Below are positions 31,780 to 42,889 of a stretch of DNA of 64,000 nucleotides, piece by piece. A model generated the notes under the pieces. The model did no database searches and was not told where the DNA came from. It was given only the letters and a program-made list of their open reading frames with translations. The number at the start of each line of letters is the position of its first letter. Positions within the stretch are counted from its first letter, which is position 1. Origin of the DNA: Antitrichia curtipendula (Eukaryota > Streptophyta > Bryopsida > Hypnales > Leucodontaceae); contig OX579637.1 in the NCBI GenBank assembly GCA_951230915.1, positions 2,790,001 through 2,854,000 of the forward strand, written 5' to 3'. The translations under genes and the position numbers were made by a program.

Positions 31780-32400
31780 TTTCAGGGGTCACGCACATTT
31801 TCGGGTACATTGTGAATAAATGAAAAGAAAACAATTGAACCAAGTGAACTACATCCTGTACTTTAGGGCTCCCACGTCCAAGCTCATGGAATTTTGACAT
31901 GAAACCATGGAAGAATGAATTGTGTAAGTTGCAAATGGGGTGAAGAGTTCGACTTCATGAAATATTCAAGGTCATGCACATTTTGGGGTACATTATGGAC
32001 AAATGAAAATAAAATAATTGAACCAACCATATCCTGTACTTTAGGACTCCCACGTCCAAGCTCATGGAATTTTGACGTGAAACCATGGAAGAATGAATTG
32101 TGTAAGTTGCAAATGGGGTGAAGAGTTCGACTTCATGGAATATTAAAGGTCATGCACATTTTGGGGTACATTATGGACAAATGAAAATAAAATAATTGAA
32201 CCAACCATATCCTGTACTTTAGGACTCCCACATCCAAGCTCATGGAATTTTGACATGAAAGTATGGAAGCATGAATTGTGTAAGTTGCAAATGGGGTTAA
32301 GAGTTCGGCTTCATGGAAATATTTAGTATCATGCACATTTTGGGGTTCCTTATGAACAAAAGAAAAGAAAAGTTGAACCAACCATATCGTTTACTTTAGG
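31780..32400. repeat. Tandem array, 178-bp period, about 3.4 copies
   Basis: The word CTTTAGG(A/G)CTCCCA recurs at 31861, 32039, 32217 and (degenerate) 32394, giving steps of 178, 178 and 177 bp. Units also share GTGTAAGTTGCAAATGGGG and CATGCACATTTTGGGG. The first unit is partial. No coding content. Confidence 0.88.
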
Positions 32401-33130
32401 GTATGTTTATGCCATTCCCTAAGTAACTTGAACATGATCAATTTAATTTTTATGAATCGATTGTCTTTGCTTTATTCTCAGGTTCTACAATTTATTATTT
32501 TCATACTTTCATTTGTTGGTTTCATGGGTTGACACGTGTGGGGCCTGAAGAACTTGTTATTTTTTTTATAATTTGCTCATAACATTCCTAATATGAGCAT
32601 GATCAAAAATCTAATGAAGTAAGAGTCATTGCCCCATTCGCAATTTCTACAATTTTTTCCTTTCTTTCACATGTGAATTTTATGGGTTTACACTTGACTG
32701 TGGATCTTGAAGTACATAATCCTAATTTTTTTATTTGTAGGAAGCTTTCCCAAAGCAACATGACAATGATCAAATTTAAATTCATAAATTCTAAGTCTTC
32801 TCTTTATTTGCAACTTCTAGAATTCTTTTCTCTTGTACTTCCACTTATGAATTTTATGAGTTTTTAGGACTCGAGAGTCTAAAAGTACGTTGCTAGAGTA
32901 ATATTTCTCACCTGAAGCATTTCCAGAAATGAGCATGATTCAAAAAATTTCGTAAAAGTGAAGTCTTTGCTCAATTTGTAACTTCTGCAATTTCGTTTCT
33001 ACAATTAATGCAAAGAGATTTACTAAATGAATATTTTGTAAATACTTGTAGGATTTAACAATTGAAACAAATTCATTAAGGATGTACAAGAAAGTCCAAG
33101 TCCTCCACCCTATTCCCTAAAGTTTACAAA
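32401..33130. other. AT-rich gene-free stretch
   Basis: AT-rich with weak internal similarity ('TGAGCATGAT', 'AATTTCTACAATT'), perhaps decayed tandem units. No gene seen. Confidence 0.4.
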
Positions 33131-33137
33131 TATCTGC

Positions 33138-33167
33138 AAACCCTAAACCCTAAACCCTAAACCCTAG
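33138..33167. repeat. Interstitial telomere-type repeat (4 units)
   Basis: Four consecutive CCCTAAA units. About 0.3-0.5 kb upstream of the GC-richer island that may hold the 5' exon of DUF7869-type copy B. Confidence 0.8.
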
Positions 33168-33389
33168 AATTTCCAAAAAAAAAATTTATGAAAAATTTAA
33201 AACTCCAGAGTTTCAGGGTGTTGACGAGCGAGGGGGTCTGTTCACCTTGGCCCTCAAAAAGGCAATTCCCACATTTGATGCTGCTGGAAGAAGTCTAAAT
33301 TAAATAATTAACCTTCCTGCCTTTACGTCGACATATGCTTGTATGACTTTATATTATAGAGAACGAATCTGCAAAAACATGGAGCTAAT

Positions 33390-33860
33390 TAAATTCAGCG
33401 GACTTTAGTAATGGTAGCAGCTGTCCGTGTGTTGTTAACCGCGAATAGTATGCATGCATCTAAGTCCAAGTACATGCCTGCTACTTTATGTATGACGTGC
33501 GTGATTTTAAAATTTCTGTACTCTGCTTCCCGCCCTCCCGTCCCCGCCAAGAAGTTATCGGATGTGGCCGACGTCCGGATTTGGGTGTTGTCTTTCACAT
33601 TTGCTAGACTCTGCACCTCGGAGTGCAAGTTGTCTTTGTTCGTGGGCTATTGTTTCAGCGTTGTTGATGAGAGTCATTCAAATATTGTGCATTCAGGGTG
33701 TTTGGTTACTCCGACGTTCAGTGCGATCTAAGGCGCTCGGGCTCCAAGTACGTTTTCAACGACTCAGTAGTTCCTTCGGAGGATTTCCATTCCATCAGTT
33801 ATTGTCCAGACGACGAGGATGTAGACTTCCGATCGTGCGCAGGAGATGTTTAGTGTAGTA
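33390..33860 (+). other. GC-richer island, possible promoter or 5' exon of copy B
   Basis: Clearly less AT-rich than its surroundings and located between the telomere-type run and the palindrome cluster upstream of copy B. Open frames here (33411-33731, 33562-33858) have no recognised motif. Given the acceptor directly before ATG 34675, a spliced non-coding leader from this island is plausible. Confidence 0.35.
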
Positions 33861-34034
33861 GGTCGATGCTCTTGTTTTTTGCGCTGATGGTTATCTGTGA
33901 ACACATTAGATCGGTTCATAGTTTTGTGAGGCACTGAAGGAGTCTGTGTGAATGTGGTCCCGATTTTATCGCCGTAAAATACGGAATGGGAAATCAGTGT
34001 ATCTTATCTAATACCTCCGTAAAGCCCGAGAACA

Positions 34035-34585
34035 TTCAGGTCGAGGCGACCTAAATGGTGTGCAGTGTAATGTAATCTATAAGTTCTTCATATAGTAATT
34101 GGCACTCCACTCTTCAGGCCTCCCGATCTAAATACTATGATATCCCATACGAAATAACAAGATAACCTCATCATTTTAGGTCGGTTCGACCTAAAACAGA
34201 GTACACTAGTTCATTGGAAGATTTTCTAAAAATATATCTCAAGAGTGGTCCATATTGACATTCGTCTCTAACCGTATATTTTGCTGTCGAAGATGAGTAT
34301 TAGGTCGACTTGACCTAAATGCCTTGAACTGGAATAATGTCTGTCACATGTGTTCAAGCATACTTGAAGTACATGAAGCTGTGTCTTTTTCTAAGTCAGG
34401 ATCATAAGTAGTTTTGCTGTGAATGAGTCCTGTGTAACTGAATACTTTGATTTAGGTCAACTTGACCTGATAGTGAAACTCATGGAATATACGGATTATG
34501 CTTGTCTTCTTATCGAGGGTGTCATCGTCTAGGTTTTAGTTTGTTGCTGGATGATGACGTTCAGGGTCGAGTCGATCTTACATTT
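34035..34585. repeat. AGGTCGAGTCGACCT palindrome cluster upstream of copy B
   Basis: Sites near 34035-34055, 34112-34132, 34174-34196, 34299-34320, 34451-34471 and 34561-34580. The best are 34174-34196 (TTTTAGGTC-N5-GACCTAAAA) and 34299-34320. They lie in the predicted 5' intron, whose acceptor ends at about 34669. Copy A of the same gene has a completely different palindrome at this place. Confidence 0.85.
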
Positions 34586-35717
34586 TTCTTGTAAGCTTTA
34601 ATTCTTAAACTACATAAATTTTTTTTTGATCTTGTTGACTTACCACCTATTATACTGATCTCTTCCCAGATGCGATGGATTCCTCGGCAGACGCAGTGGA
34701 CATGGTGGAGTCATCGGACGATGAGTACTATCCGCGAGCTGAGGAATTCTTATTGTCGGAGTCGTCAGACGATGAACTCCAGAATGCGAATGGAGTGAAT
34801 GCTGATGTCCCAGATTGTGAAGGTCTTCCACGTAGGCTCTGGAATACTCAGGTTGTGACATTGTACAACGAAGTCGGCCTTCTCGTTGGTCAGGGTACTT
34901 GCCACAGTGTGAACTCTGACCTTGTCCTTGGTGTCACTGGTCCTCTTGGAGACACTCATGTAGCAGTGCACATTTCCAAGACATTTTCTGAAGATGACTT
35001 GCCAAGAGAACGGGAGTGCTTGCTACTTGCTTGGCCTATTCATTTAGTCCATTGCCTTGGAGCTAGTCTACGTGATCATGAGGCTCGAGATAATTTCAAT
35101 CGCCTCCAAGCGGCTCTCCTAAATCCACCATCTTCGACGTCTGCGCGCCCGTATACAAGTACCGTCCGAAATCCGCCCCGCGAGACTACTGCACGAACAA
35201 AAGAACTACTCACTCAAGATTCCATCAACTTGGTGTCTAGCAAAATATGTTGTCGGCAGAATTGTGTTCAGCCGTTCCCCAGGGATAAGATACGAGCCTT
35301 TCGTGAACACATGTACCAGAATTCAACCTTCAAGCACAGAGCCTTTATGAAAATGGAAGTGCATAGACAAACCCATCTTGACCAACGTGGAAGACAAATG
35401 GTAACAATTGAAGAGATACCGGTGTGCATGCGAGCGTGGATGCATATTTCAGGGGTCCCAGAATCCACCTTCTTCCGCTACCAGACGTACATGAAGGTCG
35501 GACGGGAAGCAATGGAGCACGTCAACAAAGGATTGGTGAAGCCAAGAAAGCACACTCAACAAGCTACTGCAACATTGAAGTGCATCCTAGAGAAAGAGGC
35601 GGATCACATGCCACATTGTACAAAGACACTGAAATCGGGGGAAAAGGTTGTATCCATGATTCTTCCCTCCACCTTCCAATGGAAGGGCAAAATGAAAGAA
35701 CTCAATGAAGCGAATGC

Positions 35718-35721
35718 TGCT
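35718..35721. repeat. 4-bp target-site duplication (TGCT), left
   Basis: TGCT directly before the GGGTGAATG terminus; it is repeated at 36443-36446. Removing the insertion and one TGCT restores the reading frame seen in copy A. Confidence 0.75.
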
Positions 35722-36442
35722 GGGTGAATGCAAGAAACACCTGTACTATTTGTTGCGTTTTACTACAGTACTCATGACTTTTTTGGGAGTACTTTAAAAT
35801 TAGAAAATTAATTTGAAAAAAATGAACAATATATACACCTCTAAGATGAAGGTTTTCACCAAAGGAAATTGATAGAAAAATTCTCTAAGTAGGAGAACTT
35901 AAAAAGCGTCAAACCTCAAGAAAATACATACCTTCATGTTTTAATTCGGAAAAAATAGTAAAAATAAGTAAATACAAAAAATAAAAAGTGGCCATTTGCA
36001 ACAATTCTATGGAGATGGTCATTCACCAAAAAAAACACCAAAATAATATTTTATATGTTTCAAAATTCAAGCAGAAAGAAGCTCTTTTTGTAGACTTCCA
36101 CACCAGATAAAAATAACTTTTTTCAAAATCCCTCATCTGGAGAGATGTAAGTCTACTAGAAGACCATCTCGTCCAAATTTCATCTCAAAATCATTAAAAA
36201 AAGGTACTCCCTAGTACTAAAAACCTCCAAATCTCATTTGTGACATTTAATCACTAATACTATTTTAATATTAAAATATTTTTGAAAATTATGAAAAAAT
36301 TATGTAAGGTGTATAATAGACATGAGTACCTTTTCTAGAAATCTTGAGTCATTTCGAGCAAAAATGCAAAAGTTATGGCCAAAAAATAGATCAGCACTTA
36401 GCTTGTGACAAAAAATAGAACAAGTGTTTCTTGCATTCACCC
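35722..36442. mobile_element. 721-bp non-autonomous DNA transposon (MITE-like)
   Basis: The terminal inverted repeats start GGGTGAATGCAAGAAACAC at the left end and match the reverse complement of the right end (…GTGTTTCTTGCATTCACCC). Similarity extends to about 33 bp with few mismatches. The flanking TGCT duplication is 4 bp. The interior is AT-rich with no ORF. The superfamily is not assigned: a 4-bp duplication of this sequence does not fit hAT (8), MULE (9), Harbinger (3) or TTAA-type elements. The insertion is young relative to the host gene, because the TIRs are still nearly identical. Confidence 0.85.
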
Positions 36443-36446
36443 TGCT
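36443..36446. repeat. 4-bp target-site duplication (TGCT), right
   Basis: Second copy of TGCT flanking the 721-bp insertion. Confidence 0.75.
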
Positions 36447-38489
36447 TTTGGATTGAAGGAGGTCTCAATTTCAAACTTGAGCAAGATTAGATGTTCAGCG
36501 TTTCCAGAGTATGAGGTGAAGAAACCAGGGGACAATTTTGCACGGTGTGCTACTTGTGACAAATTGCAAGAGCTTAGGAGGAGTGCTCTTGCTGGGTCTG
36601 TCACTGCTTTGAAGTAGTCGCGAAGGTTGGACAAACATCTAGCAATTGCTTGTGCTCATCGAGAGCTATACTATGCAAATCGCTACCGATCACTTACTTC
36701 ACCTCATGAGTGCCTCACAATCATGCATGACAAAATGGACCACGCGAAAACAGCTTGTCCAGTCTTCTCCCACAAGAGTAAAGATGTTGATGGTTTCATG
36801 AAGTTGCCTGTGTCTGTCACGGGCATGATTGCGCATGGTCATGGAGATGTGCATTATGCACATTATGGCTTGGATCTATTCCCAAAAGATTCAAACTACA
36901 CCATTGGCTCCATGGCAAAGTTGTTGCGAGATTTGGAGTTGCCTCCCAAGTCTTCTTCTCGGCAGTTGTTTGTGGGTTTGGGGTCCACCAATTTGTTTCG
37001 TGCAGTGTTGAAGGGAGCTGAGATGTGCGAAAATTCACTTCCTTCTCCGCCAATCAACTTAGTTCCAGCAATGCCTTTGCCCCCTATTCTCAATGTGCAA
37101 ATGGACAATGCCAAAGGTGACAACAAGAACAGATACGTTTTCTGTTTTTGGTCTCTACTTGTTGCGACAAGATCTTTCGAGAAGTGTATGTGAACTTCAT
37201 GATTGTGGGTCATACGCACGATGATATTGATGCGTTGTTTGGAAGATGGAGCATGCTCTTGAAGAAGGAGAACTTCCCAACAATCCCGGCCCTCATGAAG
37301 TCCTTCATGGATGTGGAGTCCATTCCTACTATCCTTCATCTCATAGAAGAGGTGCCCGATTTCAAGGGTTTCATTGCTGGTAAATGGATGGACGGCGATG
37401 AGATTCTTATAGGACACACAAGACCACAACAAGTGAAGTTCTATCTAGATTTGGCGGGTTGTCCAGTCATGAAGTACAAATTGAAGTGCACGGATGAAGA
37501 TTGGTTGGGCAAGGATGGAGGAGGCATTAAGTTGTGGAAAGAAGATGCTGAAGGGCGAAGTCAATGGCCGCGTGGTGTACCGTTGTTGGTTCCACAAAAG
37601 GCAATGAAAGGCGTGGAAGACATTGTGAAAGGTGTGTCTGGATTCATGAAGTACTGGGAGAATCTATGCAATGCAGACGTCACTGGAGAATGTCGGAGAC
37701 GGTACGAGCTAGTGGTGCGCTATTGGTATGGTGTTAAGATTGCTCTGCAGGAGCCACTACCATTGTCCACTGTTTTGAAAGACGGATTTTGGCCAACTAC
37801 TCGGGTACAAGCAACAGAAGCAGATCAATTAGACAAAGATGGCGAGGACCTTGAAGAATATGGTGTGGATGATGCTTATGTTGGGCCTTTGAGGGATCGC
37901 CCGCAACCATCCTTCAAGGTGGCGCGAGATCTCTACGAAGGGTACTTTGTTGCAGTTCGACCTGCGGATGGTGAAAGTCAACCAGTTTGGATTGCGAGGG
38001 CGTTGTCCGATCCGAACTGTAATCCTGAAAAGCCAAATTGCGTGCTCATTCAATAATTTTGTCCGACATCAAGGAATCAGGATGTTCGAGATTTCTATAC
38101 AGGATGGGACAGCGAAAGAGGTCTACGTTGGAAGGTTGATGAAACCGAACCACCTCTTTGGGAAGAAACAAATGCTTTGATGATAGCATGGAAGTCCTTG
38201 AACAGAAGAGGTACTTGCGAATGTAGGATCAAGATTCCTATAGCTCAGATTGAAGTCATCAACCAAAGCTTGGCTTCATATACTTGACATTCTGGAATAT
38301 TACCCTCAAATTAGTTATAGTATGCAAACTTCATATATTGGATATTTACTATTTTTTTGTCTTCAATTTTATTTATATATACCTACTATTACGTGTTTCC
38401 ACATTGTCTTCTTTGGATATGTTATATTATTTTACTTGCTTAATGTATGTCCAAAATGGATTTAGAAATGTAATGCAATTGAGAAAAAG

Positions 38490-38725
38490 GGCAGTGGGTA
38501 TAACCACTCTTTAGTTTGTTGACGTGTGAAGCACTTGTCACAATTTTGGATAGGGGGCCCATTGGTTGTTACAACTTTCCTGCCTGCAAAGCTCACTTAG
38601 CAGTACCAATTCATGTATCACTTTCAGTCACTCATACGATTTCAGCGAGAATCGAACTCGGACTTCTTCAAAGAGATGAATAGCTTCTCACAACCAAACG
38701 TTCAGCTCATGACTTGGTGTTCAAC
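38490..38725 (-). mobile_element. tRNA-related (SINE-like) repeat 3' of copy B
   Basis: On the minus strand 'CATGAGCTGAACGTTTGGTTG' resembles an A box and 'GAGTTCGATTCTC' a B box. It is colinear with 9498-9602 plus 19621-19755, so it represents the uninterrupted (empty) form of the site hit by the MULE. No tRNA cloverleaf could be completed. Confidence 0.6.
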
Positions 38726-38970
38726 AATGGTTTTAGAATTCATTTATATGATCTTAAACAATAGTATAACCCAAACCTGATTGTATTTGGTGACAAAACT
38801 CTCATTTTAATAGAAATTACAATGTTGCAACTAATAAATGTGGTGATTCTCAACCTGAATTGCATACATTTAATATTTGGATTTTGAACATCTAAATGGA
38901 CAATATTATTTTGAGAGGTTCCCACACTCTTAAAATAATGAATATAACGTTCATTGCGTTTTTTCAGATG
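38726..38970. repeat. 3'-terminal homology with hairpin, copy B
   Basis: Counterpart of 19755-20010. The hairpin ATTTTGAGAG...CTCTTAAAAT near 38908-38937 differs from the one at 19951 in both arms in a compensating way. Confidence 0.6.
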
Positions 38971-39440
38971 ATGGCTTTAGCAACTGCTATCAATAATTTA
39001 TTTATTTTTTAAATGTCAACAACATCATTAACCCCTGTACATGATGGACTCATGAACACTAATTTCGAGCCTCATTTTTTGTCACTCAATTTACATGTCT
39101 ACTTTACTTTAGGTAGAAAAATTCGATTCTTATGTGGAAATTGATTTTCTTGAGAATTTTTGAAGCAGGAGTTAAAGAAAATCACATCAATAGGAAGTTA
39201 TTTCAAAAATATTGATAATTTCACTATGTGTGTATATTAAAATGAGAAACATTATGGTATAAACTCAATTTCCGTGTCATTCTATAACTAGAAAAAGTAC
39301 ACATTAAACGTATATCCTAAGTTCAAACATCCCAAGTTTGAACATTGCAATAAAACATTCAATATTAGGAATTTTTCAAAGTTCAAGATGGAGTTGGAAC
39401 TACAATACATGGCTTTCATTTTGTTAGTTAGGCCCAAGGT
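38971..39440. other. AT-rich gene-free stretch
   Basis: Nothing recognisable; the open frames are short and overlap on both strands. Confidence 0.4.
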
Positions 39441-40060
39441 CATAAAATAGCATTTTTTTTGAGAAATTTCAGATTTAAAGCAAGGAGCAACAACTTCCTC
39501 ACATACAATAAAGTAGCATATTCTATGATCCAGTGGAAAAAATATACACACAAGTTGGAAATACATCCCTTGTTTAGAGTCCATGGCCATTTTGTTACAA
39601 TGCTACTTGTTTGCACTTTAAAAGTTGATTCAAAAATTATACAAGTAATAAACACCTTGTAGTAATTCACAAAATCTAAGAACAATGAACATAATCAACC
39701 ACTCATTAGAAAAATTCAAAAGGTGGAGGAAAAAAATGCATGTAAGTTGGAAATACTTCCAAGTGAACACTTACTAGAGTCCATGGCCATTTCATTTCGA
39801 TGCTATTTTCTTACACTCAAAAAATGAGTCCAAAAATTATTAGACCCCTCTGACGTACTATTTCACCTCAAAATCTAAGTACTAGTCTCTACACTCATCC
39901 AAATAAGTAAGGCTAAGTGGTTGGAAGAAAAATATACACATGATGGAAATACATCCCTCGTTTAGGGTCTATAGCCATTTTGTTCCAATATTACTTCTTT
40001 GCACTATAAAAGTCAATTCAACAATTATAAAAATATTGGAAACTTCATAATAAATAATCC
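39440..40060. repeat. Degenerate tandem repeat, 187-200 bp period, about 3 copies
   Basis: The words AGTCCATGGCCATTT (39578), AGTCCATGGCCATTT (39778) and GGTCTATAGCCATTT (39965) are spaced 200 and 187 bp apart. Units also share 'AAGTTGGAAATAC(A/T)TCC' and 'CAAAAATTAT'. Confidence 0.7.
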
Positions 40061-40099
40061 ACAAACTCCAAGAACAATACCCCACAATCAATCAATCAT

Positions 40100-40825
40100 C
40101 ACAAAAATACAGAACTAAAATCCAAAATGTCACGGTATAAGATTTTTTGAAGTGTTGGGTATATAAAATTATTAATGTAGTTAGTCCTTCTAGATATATA
40201 TTATTTGTAATTCTTTATTGCTCTTAAAACTATTCGAATATAATATATGTCAAAAAAATTTAGAAAGAAGTTGCATTATACTTTTGGAAAGAATCTGAAC
40301 TTTTTAATCACTTATCTAGAGTATGGAATTATTCTGCAATAATATGATTGGTTCTCTGAGGAGGCTATTACATGATTCATTGCGGCAATGTACTAGCCTA
40401 GCTAGTGGAAAGTCTAATTTAAAGGTTACTTAGCCTTTTTTCAAAGTTCCAATGCAAATGCATTGCAAATAATCAATCATTTGCACAATTTTACTAATAT
40501 GACTAGTATAATTCCATTTGGAGGTTGTCATATTATTAATATACTTGGATGAAATCATGCAGTTACTGATAATAATTATGTAACAAACGTAGACATGATC
40601 ACTTTTTTAAACCAATTCCTCTGAACTTTCTACTCCTCAAACATAAAAATTACCTTATTTTCTTATTACTAGTGAGTGAAAATGAAATGATCGCTTGAAC
40701 CTAAGAATGATATTATAATAAATTTCATAATTATTCAGGCCAAAATTCTTAAGCACACATACCCTACAGTCACATTATAACAGTCTAATAAATAAAATAA
40801 TTTTACAACGACATTCTATAATAAA
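40100..40825. other. AT-rich gene-free stretch
   Basis: Nothing recognisable. Confidence 0.4.
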
Positions 40826-40830
40826 TATTT

Positions 40831-41340
40831 AACTTGCACGTAATTTTCATCCATCCCCACATGAATAAAAAAAATTTGGAATAAAATTGGGTTTGTAATT
40901 TGGTGGCTCCCTTCATCAAATGTCATAGAATTTGATTTTGGAAGCCACTTGAACCAAATTGTGGAAGTTGCAAATATCCTCAAGTATTTGAATCCATGGA
41001 ATATTTAACTTGCGCGTAATTTTCATCCATCCCCACATGAATAAAAAAATTTGGAATAAAACCAAGACTGTAATTTAGTGGCTTCCTATATCAAATGTCA
41101 TAGAATTTAACACTCAAAACCTCTTTAAGAAAAGTTGGATGTTCAAAAATCCTTGAAATATTTGAATTCACAATCATATGCAGTTCATACCTAATTTTAG
41201 TCCGTCCTTGCGTCTAATATAAAATATTTAGAATACAACTTATTGGGCATTTATAGTAAATAGTGGCCATTACCATGAGAAGTCATGATATTTAATTGTG
41301 AAAGAGTTAAATGTGAATACAAAATTTGTAACTACTTTCA
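40831..41340. repeat. Tandem repeat, about 176-bp period, about 3 copies
   Basis: AACTTGC(A/G)CGTAATTTTCAT occurs at 40831 and 41007, with a degenerate third copy (CCTAATTTTAGTCC) near 41190; steps are 176 and about 175 bp. Units share 'AAATGTCATAGAATTT'. Confidence 0.8.
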
Positions 41341-41799
41341 AATTTATTTTTAAATTGCATTGACATTTAACAGAAAACTAGGACAAATATGAATCATCTC
41401 TGAATCCTATATGTTGAAGACATTTCTCAACTTCTAATTTTTTTTCTTCTTTGTATTTTCATTGAGTCCTTGGTTAATTTTTGATGACGATTTTTTGAAC
41501 AGAAGATTAAGACTTTGTTTTTTATACAAAATCCTGGCATATTCTTCAAAATAATTAAGGCACATACTTTTGGATTTTCATTAAGGATTTTAAAATCCCC
41601 TAATTATCTATGAAAATTAGATTATAAAAACATAACATATGGTAAATGATGTACTATATCTATAGAATATGTGGATGAATGTTGAAATTTAGAGCATTAG
41701 TGAAACATGTAACCTTTTTCTTCTGCCAATAGTACTAGGATGTTTAATGAAATCTAATGAAGTTCTTGTTTTGAGTGGTTCATATTTTTGAAAATAACT

Positions 41800-41995
41800 G
41801 CATTGCCCCATTAAAGGATAAATGTAAAAATTGCCCCTTATTTTGTGCCGCTTAAATTTTGTATTTCTCCATGGGGTCTTTGATTGCAAATATGAATTTG
41901 AAATTTTTATCATATGCGGCAAATAAAAAATTTCAATGTTTTCTACAGGGATATGACACAGGGCAATACAAGGGTCAATCCTCCTTGGCCTAGGG
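41800..41995. mobile_element. Degenerate MITE, same family as 42321-42552
   Basis: Shares order and words with 42321-42552: 'TATTTTGT.CCG', 'GGG.C.T...TT.CAAATATGAATT', 'CA..AATGTT' and the terminal 'CAAGGGTCAATCCTCCTTGGC' against 'GAAGGGGGTCAGTTCACCCTGG'. An older copy. Confidence 0.5.
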
Positions 41996-42114
41996 CAGGA
42001 CAGGTGCTTGACCCATCTATTGTTTGGTTTTTTGTTGTGTTTAGGTTGAAGACATTTTGTTCCAAATACATTCATTTTTTTGAAAGAGTTTACAAGGAAG
42101 GTGAATCTTCTTGA

Positions 42115-42300
42115 AGAATTTTTATATAATTTGAACTTAGCCTAATTCAATTTTTTCACAACTAAAGTGCACATGAGATATTTTATAATCAACAAAAATA
42201 GAATTAATAAATAACTAAAAGACAATTGAAGATTTAAAAAAAAAAAAAAAAATTTAAAATAAAAAACACCAAGAAGGTGTGATATGAATGCTTCAATCCT
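42115..42300. other. AT-rich spacer with poly-A
   Basis: A-rich tract at about 42236-42265. Nothing else seen. Confidence 0.35.
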
Positions 42301-42320
42301 ATAACACAGGTAGAGTTAAA

Positions 42321-42552
42321 AGGCCGGGGTGAACTGGCCCCTTGTTTGTCCTACTAAAGTTCATACAATGGTGCATGTATTAAAAAGTTCTCTATTTTGT
42401 ACCGTGTAAAATCTATTTTCTATAGCCACAATAGCTAATATGGGACCTCATATTACAAATATGAATTCAAAATTTGCAAAAATGTTCATTTGTAGAAAAA
42501 AAAATTACTGGAATTCTCAGGGGGACATGAAGGGGGTCAGTTCACCCTGGCG
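42321..42552. mobile_element. MITE-like element, about 230 bp, GGGGTGAACTGGCCCC ends
   Basis: The left end, GCCGGGGTGAACTGGCCCC, matches the reverse complement of the right end (GCCAGGGTGAACTGACCCC), about 25 bp in all with few mismatches. A related terminus occurs at about 33228-33260 (GAGGGGGTCTGTTCACCTTGG), and another copy lies at 41800-41995. No clear target-site duplication. Confidence 0.65.
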
Positions 42553-42554
42553 CG

Positions 42555-42850
42555 GATTTCACCTTTGCGTACTCTAAACCCCCGATACAGATTTCACCTG
42601 CTCCAGTCTCCCGTTGTGCAAAAGAACCCCCGGTGCGGATTTCACCTGCTCTAGTCCCCCAAGCATGGGAGAGTGAGGTGTAATGGTATTGTATAGGGTG
42701 AGGGCGATTAGTTGATGGTGAGCATTAGGGCACAGGATTGTGCAAAGCTTTTGGACATTAAGGCTTTGGTCAGGGGTGACGGGTGTATTGTGTGGGGTGA
42801 AGGCGAGTAGTTGATGGTGAGCATTAGGGAACAGCATTGTCCAAAGTTAA
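42555..42850. repeat. Local duplications upstream of ParB/FCP1 copy 2
   Basis: TAGTTGATGGTGAGCATTAG recurs with a 98-bp period (surrounding 'TATTGT' at 42687 and 42785). The words 'GATTTCACCTGCTC(C/T)AGTC' and 'CCCCCG(A/G)T' are also repeated (about 42580-42660). Confidence 0.7.
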
Positions 42851-42889
42851 TTCCCATAAATCATAGCACACCAACCCCCTGTTGCAGCA

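Larger units (their letters stand above)
34675..38287 (+). pseudogene. DUF7869-type DDE-like transposase gene, copy B (interrupted by a 721-bp insertion)
   Basis: Start ATG 34675 (MDSSADAVDMVESSDDEYY, acidic N-terminus), just after an acceptor 'CTTCCCAG'. Main landmarks: 'DCEGLPRRLWNT', 'MYQNSTFKHRAFMKMEVH', then the insertion 35722-36442 after 'NEANAA'. The frame resumes with 'FGLKEVSISNLSKI', a TAG near 36616 where copy A has Trp, then 'HDKMDHAKTACPVFSHKSKDV', 'MIAHGHGDVHYAHYG', 'NVQMDNAKGDNKNRYVFCFWSLLVA', a frameshift near 37170, 'VGHTHDDIDALFGRWS', 'DWLGKDGGGIKLW', a TAA at 38054, and homology to TGA 38285. Fewer lesions than copy A. HDKMD, MDNA and HTHDDID are the candidate acidic catalytic residues. 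Confidence 0.82.

Noticed and set aside
31780..32400. Centromeric satellite
   Set aside because: The unit length fits, but there are only about three copies, and similar short arrays of unrelated sequence occur elsewhere in the window.
33411..33858. Protein-coding gene at the GC-rich island
   Set aside because: Overlapping frames on both strands without motif, homology between copies or splice support.
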